Source: Laspinema palackyanum D2c (GTDB taxonomy: Bacteria; Cyanobacteriota; Cyanobacteriia; Cyanobacteriales; Laspinemataceae). Taken from it: a stretch of 40,947 nt of DNA. Location: positions 1 to 40,947 of the forward strand of contig NZ_JAMXFD010000039.1 in the NCBI RefSeq assembly GCF_025370875.1. Direction: 5' to 3'. Shown here in pieces: positions 10,082-18,528 of the stretch (the first letter of the stretch is position 1; every line of letters begins with the position of its first letter). The position numbers and the translations under genes were made by a program. The notes below the pieces were generated by a model that was not told the origin of the DNA, searched no databases, and was given only the letters and a program-made list of their open reading frames with translations.

Positions 10082-11376
10082 AGCCAGAAAACCTACCTGA
10101 AAAGTTAGTTTGGTATTACATCATCAGCACTTATATCATTTATTTGATGGGTGCCCAGTATGTACTTGCCCCTCTGTTATCTTATGTTCTGCTGTTTTAT
10201 GTGCTGAAAAAATGGTGGAACCAAACTGAGGAGACACCCCCGGAAGAACGGGTCCGGTTTACCCCTTCTAACTGGCTGTGGATTGTTGCGATGTTCATCA
10301 TGCACATCGCGTTAGTCATGGGTCATATAGACTTTGGAATGGGATTACCGCAAATCATTCGCTCTACGGTGAATGGATGGCTCAGAAGCTGGGCGCTTTT
10401 AGCGCTATTTCCCCTGGCGGCTCACCTAGATATCCGCCCCAAGTTAATTTATCGAGCCATTGCGATTCTCTGTGTTCAAAGTTTAATTTTGATTCCCTTT
10501 GGGTATCTTTTTAGCATGGCGGGTCTTCCGAGTGAGCTATATACTTCTCCGTTAAAAGCCTTTGGAGGGAGTTCTTTATATAACGTTAACTTGCTCTATC
10601 AATATGATGCTGAAGGGGGTCAAACGCGAATGTTTTTGTTCGCTCCCTGGGCACCGGCTTTGGGAATGATTGGCATCATGTACTTTGGGCTCGTCCAGCA
10701 AGATGAAGACAAAAAATGGCGCTGGTGGGGGATGGTGGGGGCGGCAGCAATGGCCGTGACATCGGTTTCTCGGTTAGGAATTATCGCCTTGCCTTTCATT
10801 CCGGTGGCGGTGTGGGGGTTGACTAATTTTGTAAGACCTTGGGTCATCTTTGCTTCAGGTTTTGCCAGTTTAGGCTTAGGGCTATTTGCACCGGCCTTGA
10901 TCGACTTTCTCAACGCCGTCAAAACTCAATTTACTCAAGCCCGGGCTAGTTCTTCCCACGTTCGAGATGTACTCAATGGTATGGCCGTTTATCGCTGGAG
11001 AACGGACGCTCCAATTTGGGGGCATGGCATTCTTCAACCGAAAGGACCAGGAGTGGTGGCCGAGATGCCTATTGGCTCTCATCATACTTGGTTTGGGGTG
11101 TTGTTTCTGCACGGAATCGTCGGATTTTTTGCCATCGTCATTCCCCTAATTTGGACCTTCATAGAAATGCTGATTAAAGCCCAGCATTCTCAAACAGCTA
11201 AGGTGACCTTACATTTTTTAATTGCTCTGTTTCTATTTGCCTTTGCGGAAAATATTCAGGGCTTAGCTTACCTCTATTGGCCCTGTTTAATCATCATGGG
11301 AATGGCTTTTAAAGAACAATTAATCGTTGGGAGCGACAGTGATGAAAAAGAAGCGTATCTTATTTCTGATTTCTGA
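10078..11376 (+). CDS. O-antigen polymerase/ligase-like membrane protein (Wzy family)
   Basis: The 432-residue integral membrane protein has about 10-12 hydrophobic segments and a large periplasmic loop near residues 290-350 containing WGHGILQPKG and GSHHTWFGVLFLHGIVG. The latter (a His-rich loop followed by a helix) is typical of the O-antigen ligase/polymerase superfamily (Wzy_C-type). It probably joins lipid-linked repeat units into polymer on the periplasmic side of the membrane. It starts inside the stop codon of the chain-length regulator gene and overlaps the downstream glycosyltransferase gene by 35 bases, so all three are tightly coupled. Whether it acts as polymerase or ligase cannot be told from sequence. 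Confidence 0.8.
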   Translation: MKPENLPEKLVWYYIISTYIIYLMGAQYVLAPLLSYVLLFYVLKKWWNQTEETPPEERVRFTPSNWLWIVAMFIMHIALVMGHIDFGMGLPQIIRSTVNGWLRSWALLALFPLAAHLDIRPKLIYRAIAILCVQSLILIPFGYLFSMAGLPSELYTSPLKAFGGSSLYNVNLLYQYDAEGGQTRMFLFAPWAPALGMIGIMYFGLVQQDEDKKWRWWGMVGAAAMAVTSVSRLGIIALPFIPVAVWGLTNFVRPWVIFASGFASLGLGLFAPALIDFLNAVKTQFTQARASSSHVRDVLNGMAVYRWRTDAPIWGHGILQPKGPGVVAEMPIGSHHTWFGVLFLHGIVGFFAIVIPLIWTFIEMLIKAQHSQTAKVTLHFLIALFLFAFAENIQGLAYLYWPCLIIMGMAFKEQLIVGSDSDEKEAYLISDF

Positions 11377-12334
11377 TAAAAAGATGGGAGGGGTCATGAC
11401 AATGGTGGATAGTTTGACTCGTTCCTCTCTATCCAAACAGTTTGACTTTAAGACCGTGTGCTTGGATGCCAATGAAGCCATCAATGAACGGGTAACACCG
11501 GATGTTGTGGTGATTAATAAAGCCTGTACCTGGAGGAGAATTCCCAATTTACTTTGGTTAAGTATCCGTAAAAGAAAAACCCAGGTGGTGATTATCGAGC
11601 ATCATTATACGGCGGGATTTGAAACCCATCAGGTTCCGGAGAAAACGCGCTTCCGGCTGATGCTAAAAATTTCCTACTCTTTAGCCGATCGCGTGGTCGC
11701 GGTTTCGGAGGATCAAGCGGATTGGATGTTTAAAAATAACTTAGTAGACGCCGATAAACTACATCAAATTAACCCAGCAGTCAAACTCAAGGAATTCCTG
11801 GAAGTTCCTGAGCGCGAACCCCGCCCAGAAATTCGTTTAGCCGCTTATGGTCGATTCTGCCAACAAAAAGGTTTTGACATTTTGCTAGAGGCCATGAAGT
11901 TAATTCCCCAACATACGGTAAATTTATATTTAGGAGGAGATGGACCGGATAAGGAAGACCTCAAAGAACGCGCCCTGGGGTTAAAAAATGTCAAATTTTG
12001 TGGGGCGATCGATGATGTTCCCCAATTTTTAGAAGGATGTGATGCGGTCGTCATTACATCGCGCTGGGAACCCTTTGGTTTAGTCTGCATGGAAGCCAAA
12101 GCCGCAGGTAAACCCGTGATTGCCTCCGACATTGATGGGTTACGAGAACAAGTGCGCGATTGTGGGATTTTGGTTCCTCCAGAAGATCCGGTTAAATTGG
12201 CTTCTGCGATCGCCTCCTTGGGCGAGAGTGACCTCTTGACTTGGGGTCAAAACGGGCGCAACTCGGTCAAAGATGCCCGCAACCAATTTTTAACTCAATG
12301 GGAAAACTTACTGGTGGAATTAACAGAAGATTAA
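11342..12334 (+). CDS. glycosyltransferase family 4
   Basis: This 330-residue GT-B retaining glycosyltransferase probably adds one sugar to the growing lipid-linked repeat unit in the cytoplasm. N-terminal residues show KKMGGVMTMVDSL, the acceptor-side glycine loop. The C-terminal half has AAYGRFCQQKGFDILLEA, GGDGPD and the donor-binding E-x7-E pair in EPFGLVCMEAKAAGKPV. I chose the ATG at 11342 because GGGAG lies 8 bases ahead. A TTG at 11327 in the same frame would add five residues. The gene overlaps the preceding membrane-protein gene. Donor and acceptor are unknown. Confidence 0.88.
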   Translation: MKKKRILFLISDKKMGGVMTMVDSLTRSSLSKQFDFKTVCLDANEAINERVTPDVVVINKACTWRRIPNLLWLSIRKRKTQVVIIEHHYTAGFETHQVPEKTRFRLMLKISYSLADRVVAVSEDQADWMFKNNLVDADKLHQINPAVKLKEFLEVPEREPRPEIRLAAYGRFCQQKGFDILLEAMKLIPQHTVNLYLGGDGPDKEDLKERALGLKNVKFCGAIDDVPQFLEGCDAVVITSRWEPFGLVCMEAKAAGKPVIASDIDGLREQVRDCGILVPPEDPVKLASAIASLGESDLLTWGQNGRNSVKDARNQFLTQWENLLVELTED

Positions 12335-12416
12335 AACCTCCTTCATTTTTTTAAAATCCCCACAACCCATCACCAAACAAATCTCAATCAATCATCTACA
12401 GAAAGGAAGACATTCA

Positions 12417-13499
12417 ATGAAAAAGTCCATGCGCTGGGATCGTTTTTTTACGAGGGGAACACCAGTTATCGCATTGCCGGATTGGAATGCTCCTCGGCTT
12501 TTTGTCCCGGCTGAAAATTTGTCGCAGCGATGGAAAGGAAGCTCCTTGTGTCCTCCTCCTTCGGTTAATCCCGATGCCATTGCCTTGCCCCCACAGTTGA
12601 GGCGACTCTTGTATCGAATTCGGGTGGCTTTAGGGGCGTCGCCGATGATAATTGCCAACCGAAAAAAGTCTGGCTCAATTGATATTAAGGGGTTTGTCCG
12701 GGATATTTTTCCCGAGTTTAGTTGGGCCGCGTTTTCTGTGGGTGTTCCGGGGAAAGCACAGAAAATTACTGCCCAACTTTGGAACGATCGCAATCAAGTG
12801 ATTGGCTATTTGAAATACTCGTCCAAACCCATCGCCTGCGATCGCATCGCCCGGGAATACGCAGTTCTCTCTCAACTCAATGTCCAACCCAGACCCTTAA
12901 AATTTGGCCCGTTGAGTAAGGGAACCGCCCTGTTAATCGAACCGATTCCGGGAAAACATATCTCTTGTGGAACGCTTCCCCCGGAACCAGAAATTCTCAC
13001 CCTTCTGGATCAGTATGCGATCGCCAAACCTGTTCCCCTGAATGAGCATCCTTGGGTTCAATCCTTCCAACAGACTGCCGACCCAATAGCCCTGAAGTGG
13101 TTAGATGCCTTGGGCAATCGCCCCTGGCCGATTGTCGCCTTACATGGGGACTTTTCCCCCTGGAACCTGTTGCGATCGCCCGATGACAAGATTTTTGCCA
13201 TTGACTGGGAATATGGAGTTGCCGAAGGGTTTCCGTACCTCGACCTCGCGTATTACATCCTACAAGTCGCCTATTGGTGCTTGGAGTGGTCTCCCACTCA
13301 AGCTTTTGAGTATGCGGTGGAGTTTCTCTCTAGCCCTTCGGGGCCAAACCTCACATTAGCAGAGGCAAAGGCGATCGTGCGATTGAGTGCCTATCAGGGC
13401 TATCAATTTATGCTCGAAGATGGACATTCTATCGAAGAAAAACCTCAATATTGGCGCTCTAAGGTGTGGGAACATGAACTTTGCAACATTTCAAACTAA
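12417..13499 (+). CDS. aminoglycoside-phosphotransferase-fold kinase of a polysaccharide locus
   Basis: This 360-residue protein has a C-terminal APH/choline-kinase-like domain. A Lys in GYLKYS near residue 139 would bind ATP, HGDFSPWN near 241 is the catalytic loop and DWEYG near 261 gives the metal-binding Asp. About 100 N-terminal residues are unassigned. Family members phosphorylate small molecules; in this setting a sugar, choline-like or lipid intermediate is plausible, but this is inference. The ribosome site AAAGGAAG precedes the ATG. Its 3' end overlaps the flippase gene by 26 bases, so it belongs to the operon and is unlikely to be an antibiotic resistance gene. Confidence 0.75.
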   Translation: MKKSMRWDRFFTRGTPVIALPDWNAPRLFVPAENLSQRWKGSSLCPPPSVNPDAIALPPQLRRLLYRIRVALGASPMIIANRKKSGSIDIKGFVRDIFPEFSWAAFSVGVPGKAQKITAQLWNDRNQVIGYLKYSSKPIACDRIAREYAVLSQLNVQPRPLKFGPLSKGTALLIEPIPGKHISCGTLPPEPEILTLLDQYAIAKPVPLNEHPWVQSFQQTADPIALKWLDALGNRPWPIVALHGDFSPWNLLRSPDDKIFAIDWEYGVAEGFPYLDLAYYILQVAYWCLEWSPTQAFEYAVEFLSSPSGPNLTLAEAKAIVRLSAYQGYQFMLEDGHSIEEKPQYWRSKVWEHELCNISN

Positions 13500-14736
13500 A
13501 GTTAAAAAGAAGCTCAATAACAAATTTGTTCAGAATATTGGCTGGCTGACTGGGGCAGAATTTGCCATCCGGGTTGTACGCTTAATGACCACCGTGGTCT
13601 TAGCCCGGTTTTTAACCCAATACGATTATGGCTTGGCAGCCATTGTCTTAACCACTTACGAGTTTACCCGGGTCTTTACAGACATTGGAATTGGCGCTAA
13701 ACTCATTCAAGCCGAACCCGAAGAACTGGAAGACTTATGTCGAAACGCCTATTGGTTGTGTTGGGTCCTTTATAGCGGCTTATTCCTCGCTCAGGCCATT
13801 GTCGCTTTTCCCATTGCCTGGTTTTATAGCGATACCAATTTGATTCTACCCATCGCCGTTTTGGGAGGGGTCTTTTTAATAACCCCTATAGGGGTGGTGC
13901 AAGCGATATTACTGCGCCGAGAAAATCGCTTAGAAATCCAAGCTCTCAATCACACCTTAGTTCAGGGATCAAGTAATCTTTTATCCCTTGTCTTCGCCAT
14001 ATTGGGTTTGGGCATCTGGGCGATCGTCATTCCTCAACTCCTCGTTACTCCCTTGTGGGCTTATATCTACTTACGCCACCATTCCTGGCGTCCCACTGGC
14101 GGATTTCGTAAAGAAAAATGGGCCGAGATTTTTGGATTTGGGAAAAATGTCTTAGGCATAGAACTGTTAAAGACACTCAGAACCAACCTCGATTATCTGC
14201 TCGTGGGTCGCTTCTTAGGAATTACGGAGTTAGGAATCTACTTCTTTGCCTTTAATGCTGGATTGGGGATTAGCTTGAGTATCATTAAATCCATTAACTC
14301 GGCCTTATTACCTCATTTGTGTTCCATGCGCCAAGACTGGGGTAGAATGAAGCAGCAGTTTTATAAGAGCTTAAAGGTGATTGGAGGATTAATCATTCCC
14401 TTGGCACTCTTACAATCGACTTTAGCACCCTTTTATGTTCCCATTGTTTTTGGAGAAAAATGGATTGAAGCCATTCCGGTCTTAATGATTATCTGTATCT
14501 CGGCTATCCCTCGCCCCTTCGGTGATGCGGCTTCTCAGTTAATGATCGCAATTGGCCGACCGGATATCGATTTTAAGTGGAATATCATCTTTACGCTAGT
14601 CTTTACCCTCAGTTTGTTTGTGGGTATCCAATGGCAAGTAATTGGATTAGCTTTCACCGTATTAATCGTTCATGCGATCGCCTTACCCGCCTATACAATT
14701 TGGGCGAGTCGGTACGCCTTTAACCGCCCTCATTAA
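13474..14736 (+). CDS. polysaccharide flippase (Wzx, MOP superfamily)
   Basis: The 420-residue membrane protein has about 12-14 hydrophobic helices and belongs to the oligosaccharide flippase group. It would move lipid-linked repeat units from the cytoplasmic to the periplasmic face for polymerisation. Early residues show the family pattern GAEFAIRVVRLMTTVVLARF, and later LLRRENRLEIQAL and GRFLGITELGIYFFAFN. I place the start at ATG 13474, inside the end of the kinase gene. A longer frame from 13387 would add 29 residues with no membrane-like character. With the polymerase and chain-length regulator it completes a Wzx/Wzy-type pathway. Confidence 0.85.
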   Translation: MNFATFQTKVKKKLNNKFVQNIGWLTGAEFAIRVVRLMTTVVLARFLTQYDYGLAAIVLTTYEFTRVFTDIGIGAKLIQAEPEELEDLCRNAYWLCWVLYSGLFLAQAIVAFPIAWFYSDTNLILPIAVLGGVFLITPIGVVQAILLRRENRLEIQALNHTLVQGSSNLLSLVFAILGLGIWAIVIPQLLVTPLWAYIYLRHHSWRPTGGFRKEKWAEIFGFGKNVLGIELLKTLRTNLDYLLVGRFLGITELGIYFFAFNAGLGISLSIIKSINSALLPHLCSMRQDWGRMKQQFYKSLKVIGGLIIPLALLQSTLAPFYVPIVFGEKWIEAIPVLMIICISAIPRPFGDAASQLMIAIGRPDIDFKWNIIFTLVFTLSLFVGIQWQVIGLAFTVLIVHAIALPAYTIWASRYAFNRPH

Positions 14737-14914
14737 TCATCTTCCACTCGGTCTATTTTTTTGCAGGAGTTCCTACTTCTGTAAAAAATTTAGACTGATT
14801 CAAGGAGAGTGACTTTGAGAAAGTTTTGGGCTCAGGGACAAGGTTTCATACAATGGAATGTAATTGAAACTAACTTTTGTTTTACCATCAGACCATCAGA
14901 AAAAGGAATAACCC

Positions 14915-15940
14915 ATGAAATTAGTATCTGTGATCATTTCAGTTTATAATCTCGAATCTCTAATTGCTCCTACCTTGCAGTCTGTCCTCAATCAGACCTA
15001 CGAAAACTTAGAAATTATCGTAGTGGATGACGGCTCAACCGATCGCTCCGCTGAAGTATGCAAAACCTTTAAAGATCCCCGCATAAAATTAATTCAGCAG
15101 CAAAATAGAGGGGCAAGTGCCGCACGAAATGCCGGAATGCGTCATGCTCAAGGAGACTACATTGCCATTCTCGATGGTGATGATCTGTGGTTACCTGAAA
15201 AAATTGAAAAGCAAGTTGAGCATTTGGAGAAATCTCCTCAGATTGGCATCAGCTATACCCAGTCCGCTTTTATCGATGAAGCGGGAGAATCGATGGGACT
15301 CTATCAAATGCCGAAACTGACTGATATTACGATCCGAGACATCCTCTGCCGTAATCCGATTAGCAATGGATCTTCAGCAGTTATTCGCAAGGAAGCGATT
15401 GACCAGATTAAATTTCAAGATTATCGTGATGGAGAACTCCTTGATTTTTATTGGGATGAAGAAAAGGCATTGCAATCCTCGGAAGATGTTGATTTCTGGT
15501 TCCGGATTGCTCTCCAAGCGGGCTGGAAAATGGAGGGAATTGGCGAAATCCTAACTTTATATCGAATTAATTCTAAAGGACTCTCCGCCAAATTGTTAAG
15601 CAAACAAGAGTCTTGGGAACGACTTCTCGAAAAAACCCGCAATTATGCCCCCACAGAGATGGCTCAATGGGAAAAACCAGCCCGCGCTTATCACCTGCGA
15701 TATCTCGCTCGCCGTGCCGTTACCTTACGCGATGGTCCAACCGCACTAAAATTGGCCTGGGATGCGAGCGTTACTCATCCGAAAATGTGGATAGAAGAAC
15801 CGATCCGAACTGGAGTAACCTTCGCAGCAGCCGGTTTCCTTTCTTTACTACCTCAGTCTTTGTATCAGCAACTGGAAGAACTGGGAATCAAACTGTCAGC
15901 CCGCAGTCAAAAGCGTCAAGTGGCCCAACTTAAAATGTAA
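14915..15940 (+). CDS. glycosyltransferase family 2 (first of two paralogues)
   Basis: This 341-residue GT-A inverting glycosyltransferase begins VSVIISVYNLESLIAPTL. It carries VDDGSTDRS (nucleotide binding) near residue 37, NRGASAARNAGMRHA near 65 and the DXD-type DGDDLW near 86. The C-terminal third holds a second region shared only with the next gene (LRYLARRAVTLRDG). The ribosome site AAAAAGGAA precedes the ATG. The closest relative in the window is the downstream gene, with matching order and length, so they arose by tandem duplication. It probably adds a side or backbone sugar to the exopolysaccharide unit. Confidence 0.9.
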   Translation: MKLVSVIISVYNLESLIAPTLQSVLNQTYENLEIIVVDDGSTDRSAEVCKTFKDPRIKLIQQQNRGASAARNAGMRHAQGDYIAILDGDDLWLPEKIEKQVEHLEKSPQIGISYTQSAFIDEAGESMGLYQMPKLTDITIRDILCRNPISNGSSAVIRKEAIDQIKFQDYRDGELLDFYWDEEKALQSSEDVDFWFRIALQAGWKMEGIGEILTLYRINSKGLSAKLLSKQESWERLLEKTRNYAPTEMAQWEKPARAYHLRYLARRAVTLRDGPTALKLAWDASVTHPKMWIEEPIRTGVTFAAAGFLSLLPQSLYQQLEELGIKLSARSQKRQVAQLKM

Positions 15941-15964
15941 TTCCTCTTGTTAAATCTGGGATTT

Positions 15965-15998
15965 TGCCTTGTTTTTCATTGTTTTGGAAAACAAGGCA
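15965..15998 (+). terminator. hairpin between the two GT2 genes
   Basis: An 11-bp perfect stem (TGCCTTGTTTT with AAAACAAGGCA) encloses a 12-base loop just behind the first GT2 gene. No T-run follows, so it may be a partial terminator or an mRNA-stabilising structure. Confidence 0.5.
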
Positions 15999-16178
15999 TT
16001 CCTAAAGAAATCATCAGGGTTTCTAATTTTTTAAACCTAATGGCTAATCCTGAATTGAGATTTTCGGGTTTGGGCAGTTGAGCGCAGGGAAGTGGATAGG
16101 TCTGATGACACCCTCACGCCAATTTGTGAGTCCCCAACTCTTTCAAATATTGCTTTTTTCAAAAGAGGAAATTAACGG

Positions 16179-17225
16179 ATGAAATTTGTTTCTGTGATTG
16201 TTCCCGTTTACAATGTCGAACGATATATTGCCGAAACCATTCGCTCAGTTTTGGCTCAAACCTATTCCCATTTTGAAGTTTTAATCGTGGATGATGGCTC
16301 ACCAGACCGAAGTATAGAAATTTGTGAGCAACAGTTTGATGACCCAAGAATTAAAATTATTCGCCAAACCAATCGGGGATTAGCCGGAGCTAGAAATACA
16401 GGAATTCGTCATGCCCAAGGCGAATATTTAGCTTTTTTAGATAGCGATGATTTGTGGGAAGCGGATAAACTTGCGAAACATATTGAACATCTCGATTCTG
16501 CCTTAGAGGTGGGGATTAGTTTCAGTCGTTCTGCTTTAATGGATGAAGCGGGCAATCCCACAGGAACCTATTTGATGCCCCAATTAACCGATATTGATGT
16601 GCCTTGTTTGTTGCGGGGCAGTCCTTTAGGGAATGGTTCAACTCCCGTCATTCGACGTGAGGTGTTTGATGCAATTGAATTTGAAGCGAACCGCTATGGA
16701 ACCGTGGAAACTTTTTACTTTGATGAAGCGTTCCGGCAGTCGGAAGATATTGAATGTTGGTTAAGGATTGCCTTAACCACCGAATGGAAATTTGAAGGAC
16801 TTCCCGAAGCGCTTACCTTATACCGGGTGAATACGGGAGGTCTTTCGGCTAACTATCTTAAGCAGCTTGAAAGTTGGGAACAGGTGTTAGAAAAAACCCG
16901 GTCCTACGCACCAGAAGCGATCGCTCAATGGTGGGATTTGGCGATCGCCTATGAATTGCGATATCTGGCCCGGAGTGCCATTCGAGTCAAAAATGGGAAA
17001 GCCGCTGTGGAGTTGATGAATCGAGCGCTATTGACCTACTGGCGCATCGTTCTGGAGGAACCTCGGCGCACGGTTTTAACCCTAATCGCTGCTTATGTCT
17101 TGCGATTGTTACCGCCCTCGGTTTATAGCTGGATTGAGAATCGCGGCAATCAGTTAAATGGTTCCACCCAACAACAGAAAATTCAACGCGATCGCCATCC
17201 AGAAACCTCCCCATCCAGCATCTGA
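16179..17225 (+). CDS. glycosyltransferase family 2 (second paralogue)
   Basis: This 348-residue enzyme is a paralogue of the upstream GT2. It has VSVIVPVYNVERYIAETI at the N terminus, VDDGSPDRS, NRGLAGARNTGIRHAQGEY and DSDDLW near residue 86, then the shared long C-terminal region (LRYLARSAIRVKNGKAA). The ribosome site AAAGAGGAAA lies ahead of the ATG. Residues around the DXD motif (DSDD versus DGDD) and in the acceptor half differ, so donor or acceptor specificity may have diverged after duplication. It forms a soluble cytoplasmic step in repeat-unit assembly. Confidence 0.9.
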   Translation: MKFVSVIVPVYNVERYIAETIRSVLAQTYSHFEVLIVDDGSPDRSIEICEQQFDDPRIKIIRQTNRGLAGARNTGIRHAQGEYLAFLDSDDLWEADKLAKHIEHLDSALEVGISFSRSALMDEAGNPTGTYLMPQLTDIDVPCLLRGSPLGNGSTPVIRREVFDAIEFEANRYGTVETFYFDEAFRQSEDIECWLRIALTTEWKFEGLPEALTLYRVNTGGLSANYLKQLESWEQVLEKTRSYAPEAIAQWWDLAIAYELRYLARSAIRVKNGKAAVELMNRALLTYWRIVLEEPRRTVLTLIAAYVLRLLPPSVYSWIENRGNQLNGSTQQQKIQRDRHPETSPSSI

Positions 17226-17410
17226 ATCGGGGTGTCCCTAAAATAGCCCTTGGCGATCGCCTGCGCTCGATCAGGCGTTAAAATGGAGAAATAGCCCTTA
17301 CCTCATCCGGTTGGGGCTTTCTGGATTAAGCCCGCCATCAGCGGACTATTTACGGTTTTTACAAACCAGATTTGGCCTAAACCCACTCAAAACCTGATCG
17401 GATTGCCACA

Positions 17411-18511
17411 ATGTTTAACCATTGGTTTCAAGGAAAGATGCGAACCTCTATTTTAGCGGGTACGGCGATCGCACTGGCGGTATCAGCCAGTGCGATCGCC
17501 ATAGGCTCCCTCGCTCTGGAAAACCGCGATCGCCTCGCCCAGAACCGAGGCAATTTTGAAGTTAGAAATAGTAAAATTTACGCCCCGGATGGCTCAGAAT
17601 TTCTGATTAAAGGGACCAATATCAACGGTCCTGATTTTGGATGGCCCGGAGATACCCCAGGCTTTGTCGATTTAGTCGCAGACTGTTGGAATTTCAACAC
17701 GGTTCGAGTCAATATCCGGCTTTTAGGGGGCGAAATATCTTATGAGGAGAATGGCACAATTGAGGAGATTATTGACGTTTACACAGGTCGCGGTTTAGTC
17801 ACAATGGTAGAAGCCCATGATCACACGGGGTCCTACTATGAAGGGGAAGATTTAGAAGTTCTCAAAGATTACTATCGAGCCCTAGCTACCCGATATAAAA
17901 ATAACCCTTATGTCTGGTTCAATGTGATGAATGAACCGGGGGGTCACGAGAGTAGCGCCAATATCGATAAATGGTTAAAAATTCATCAAGAAGTCATTAA
18001 AGTGATTCGCGATGAAGTCGGCGCGGACAACATTATCGTGATTGATGGGCATTACTGGGGCCAAGATGTGGGGGAGTGGAACTCTAAATCGGTTTCTTCG
18101 GAAAAAAGTTCCATTTTAGGACATTCTCAAAAACTCATAAACTTTAATGGGAAACGCTACGATAATATAGTATTTAGCGTGCATTTTTATGACCAATGGA
18201 AATTTTCTGAAACAAAAATGGCGGATTATTTAGACCGGGCGATCGCGAAAAATATCCCCTTAATTATTGGAGAATATGGGGTGGAAAAAAATGCCGAATT
18301 TAAGTCTCCCGTTGAGTTCATGTTCAACACCGCCGTTCCTCGAAATATCGGGCGCATCGTCTGGGCTTGGTGGGGGGGAGATAATTTTGAATTAACCACC
18401 ACGGATAATGGCGGAGGGCATCATATCGATAGCTGTGAAAATCCCACGAACTTAACTTGGTTGGGTGAGCAAGTGTGGAAAGATAATCATGGAGAATATC
18501 CCCGAAATTGA
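17411..18511 (+). CDS. exported GH5-family glycoside hydrolase
   Basis: This 366-residue retaining endo-glycosidase is of the cellulase/mannanase type. Residues 10-33 form a signal peptide (ILAGTAIALAVSASAIAIG). The catalytic domain shows VRVNIRL near 99, NVMNEPG with the acid/base Glu175, SVHFY near 256 and the nucleophile Glu288 in IIGEYG. GH5 enzymes cut beta-1,4-linked glucan, mannan or related backbones; the exact substrate is unknown. It follows the glycosyltransferases on the same strand and abuts the GH74-like gene, so it probably trims or releases the polymer made here. The signal-peptide codons contain a 15-bp perfect hairpin built from two HIP1 sites. Confidence 0.85.
   Translation: MFNHWFQGKMRTSILAGTAIALAVSASAIAIGSLALENRDRLAQNRGNFEVRNSKIYAPDGSEFLIKGTNINGPDFGWPGDTPGFVDLVADCWNFNTVRVNIRLLGGEISYEENGTIEEIIDVYTGRGLVTMVEAHDHTGSYYEGEDLEVLKDYYRALATRYKNNPYVWFNVMNEPGGHESSANIDKWLKIHQEVIKVIRDEVGADNIIVIDGHYWGQDVGEWNSKSVSSEKSSILGHSQKLINFNGKRYDNIVFSVHFYDQWKFSETKMADYLDRAIAKNIPLIIGEYGVEKNAEFKSPVEFMFNTAVPRNIGRIVWAWWGGDNFELTTTDNGGGHHIDSCENPTNLTWLGEQVWKDNHGEYPRN
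17464..17500 (+). repeat. 15-bp inverted repeat inside the GH5 signal-peptide codons
   Basis: GGCGATCGCACTGGC at 17464-17478 pairs perfectly with 17486-17500 across a 7-base loop. Both arms contain HIP1 (GCGATCGC). In mRNA this would be a very stable hairpin within codons 18-30. Confidence 0.75.
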
Positions 18512-18528
18512 TCCAGAGTAACCCACCG

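Noticed and set aside
12417-13499. Antibiotic-resistance aminoglycoside phosphotransferase
   Set aside because: The fold fits, but the gene is embedded in a polysaccharide operon, overlaps the flippase gene and has a long unrelated N-terminal part.
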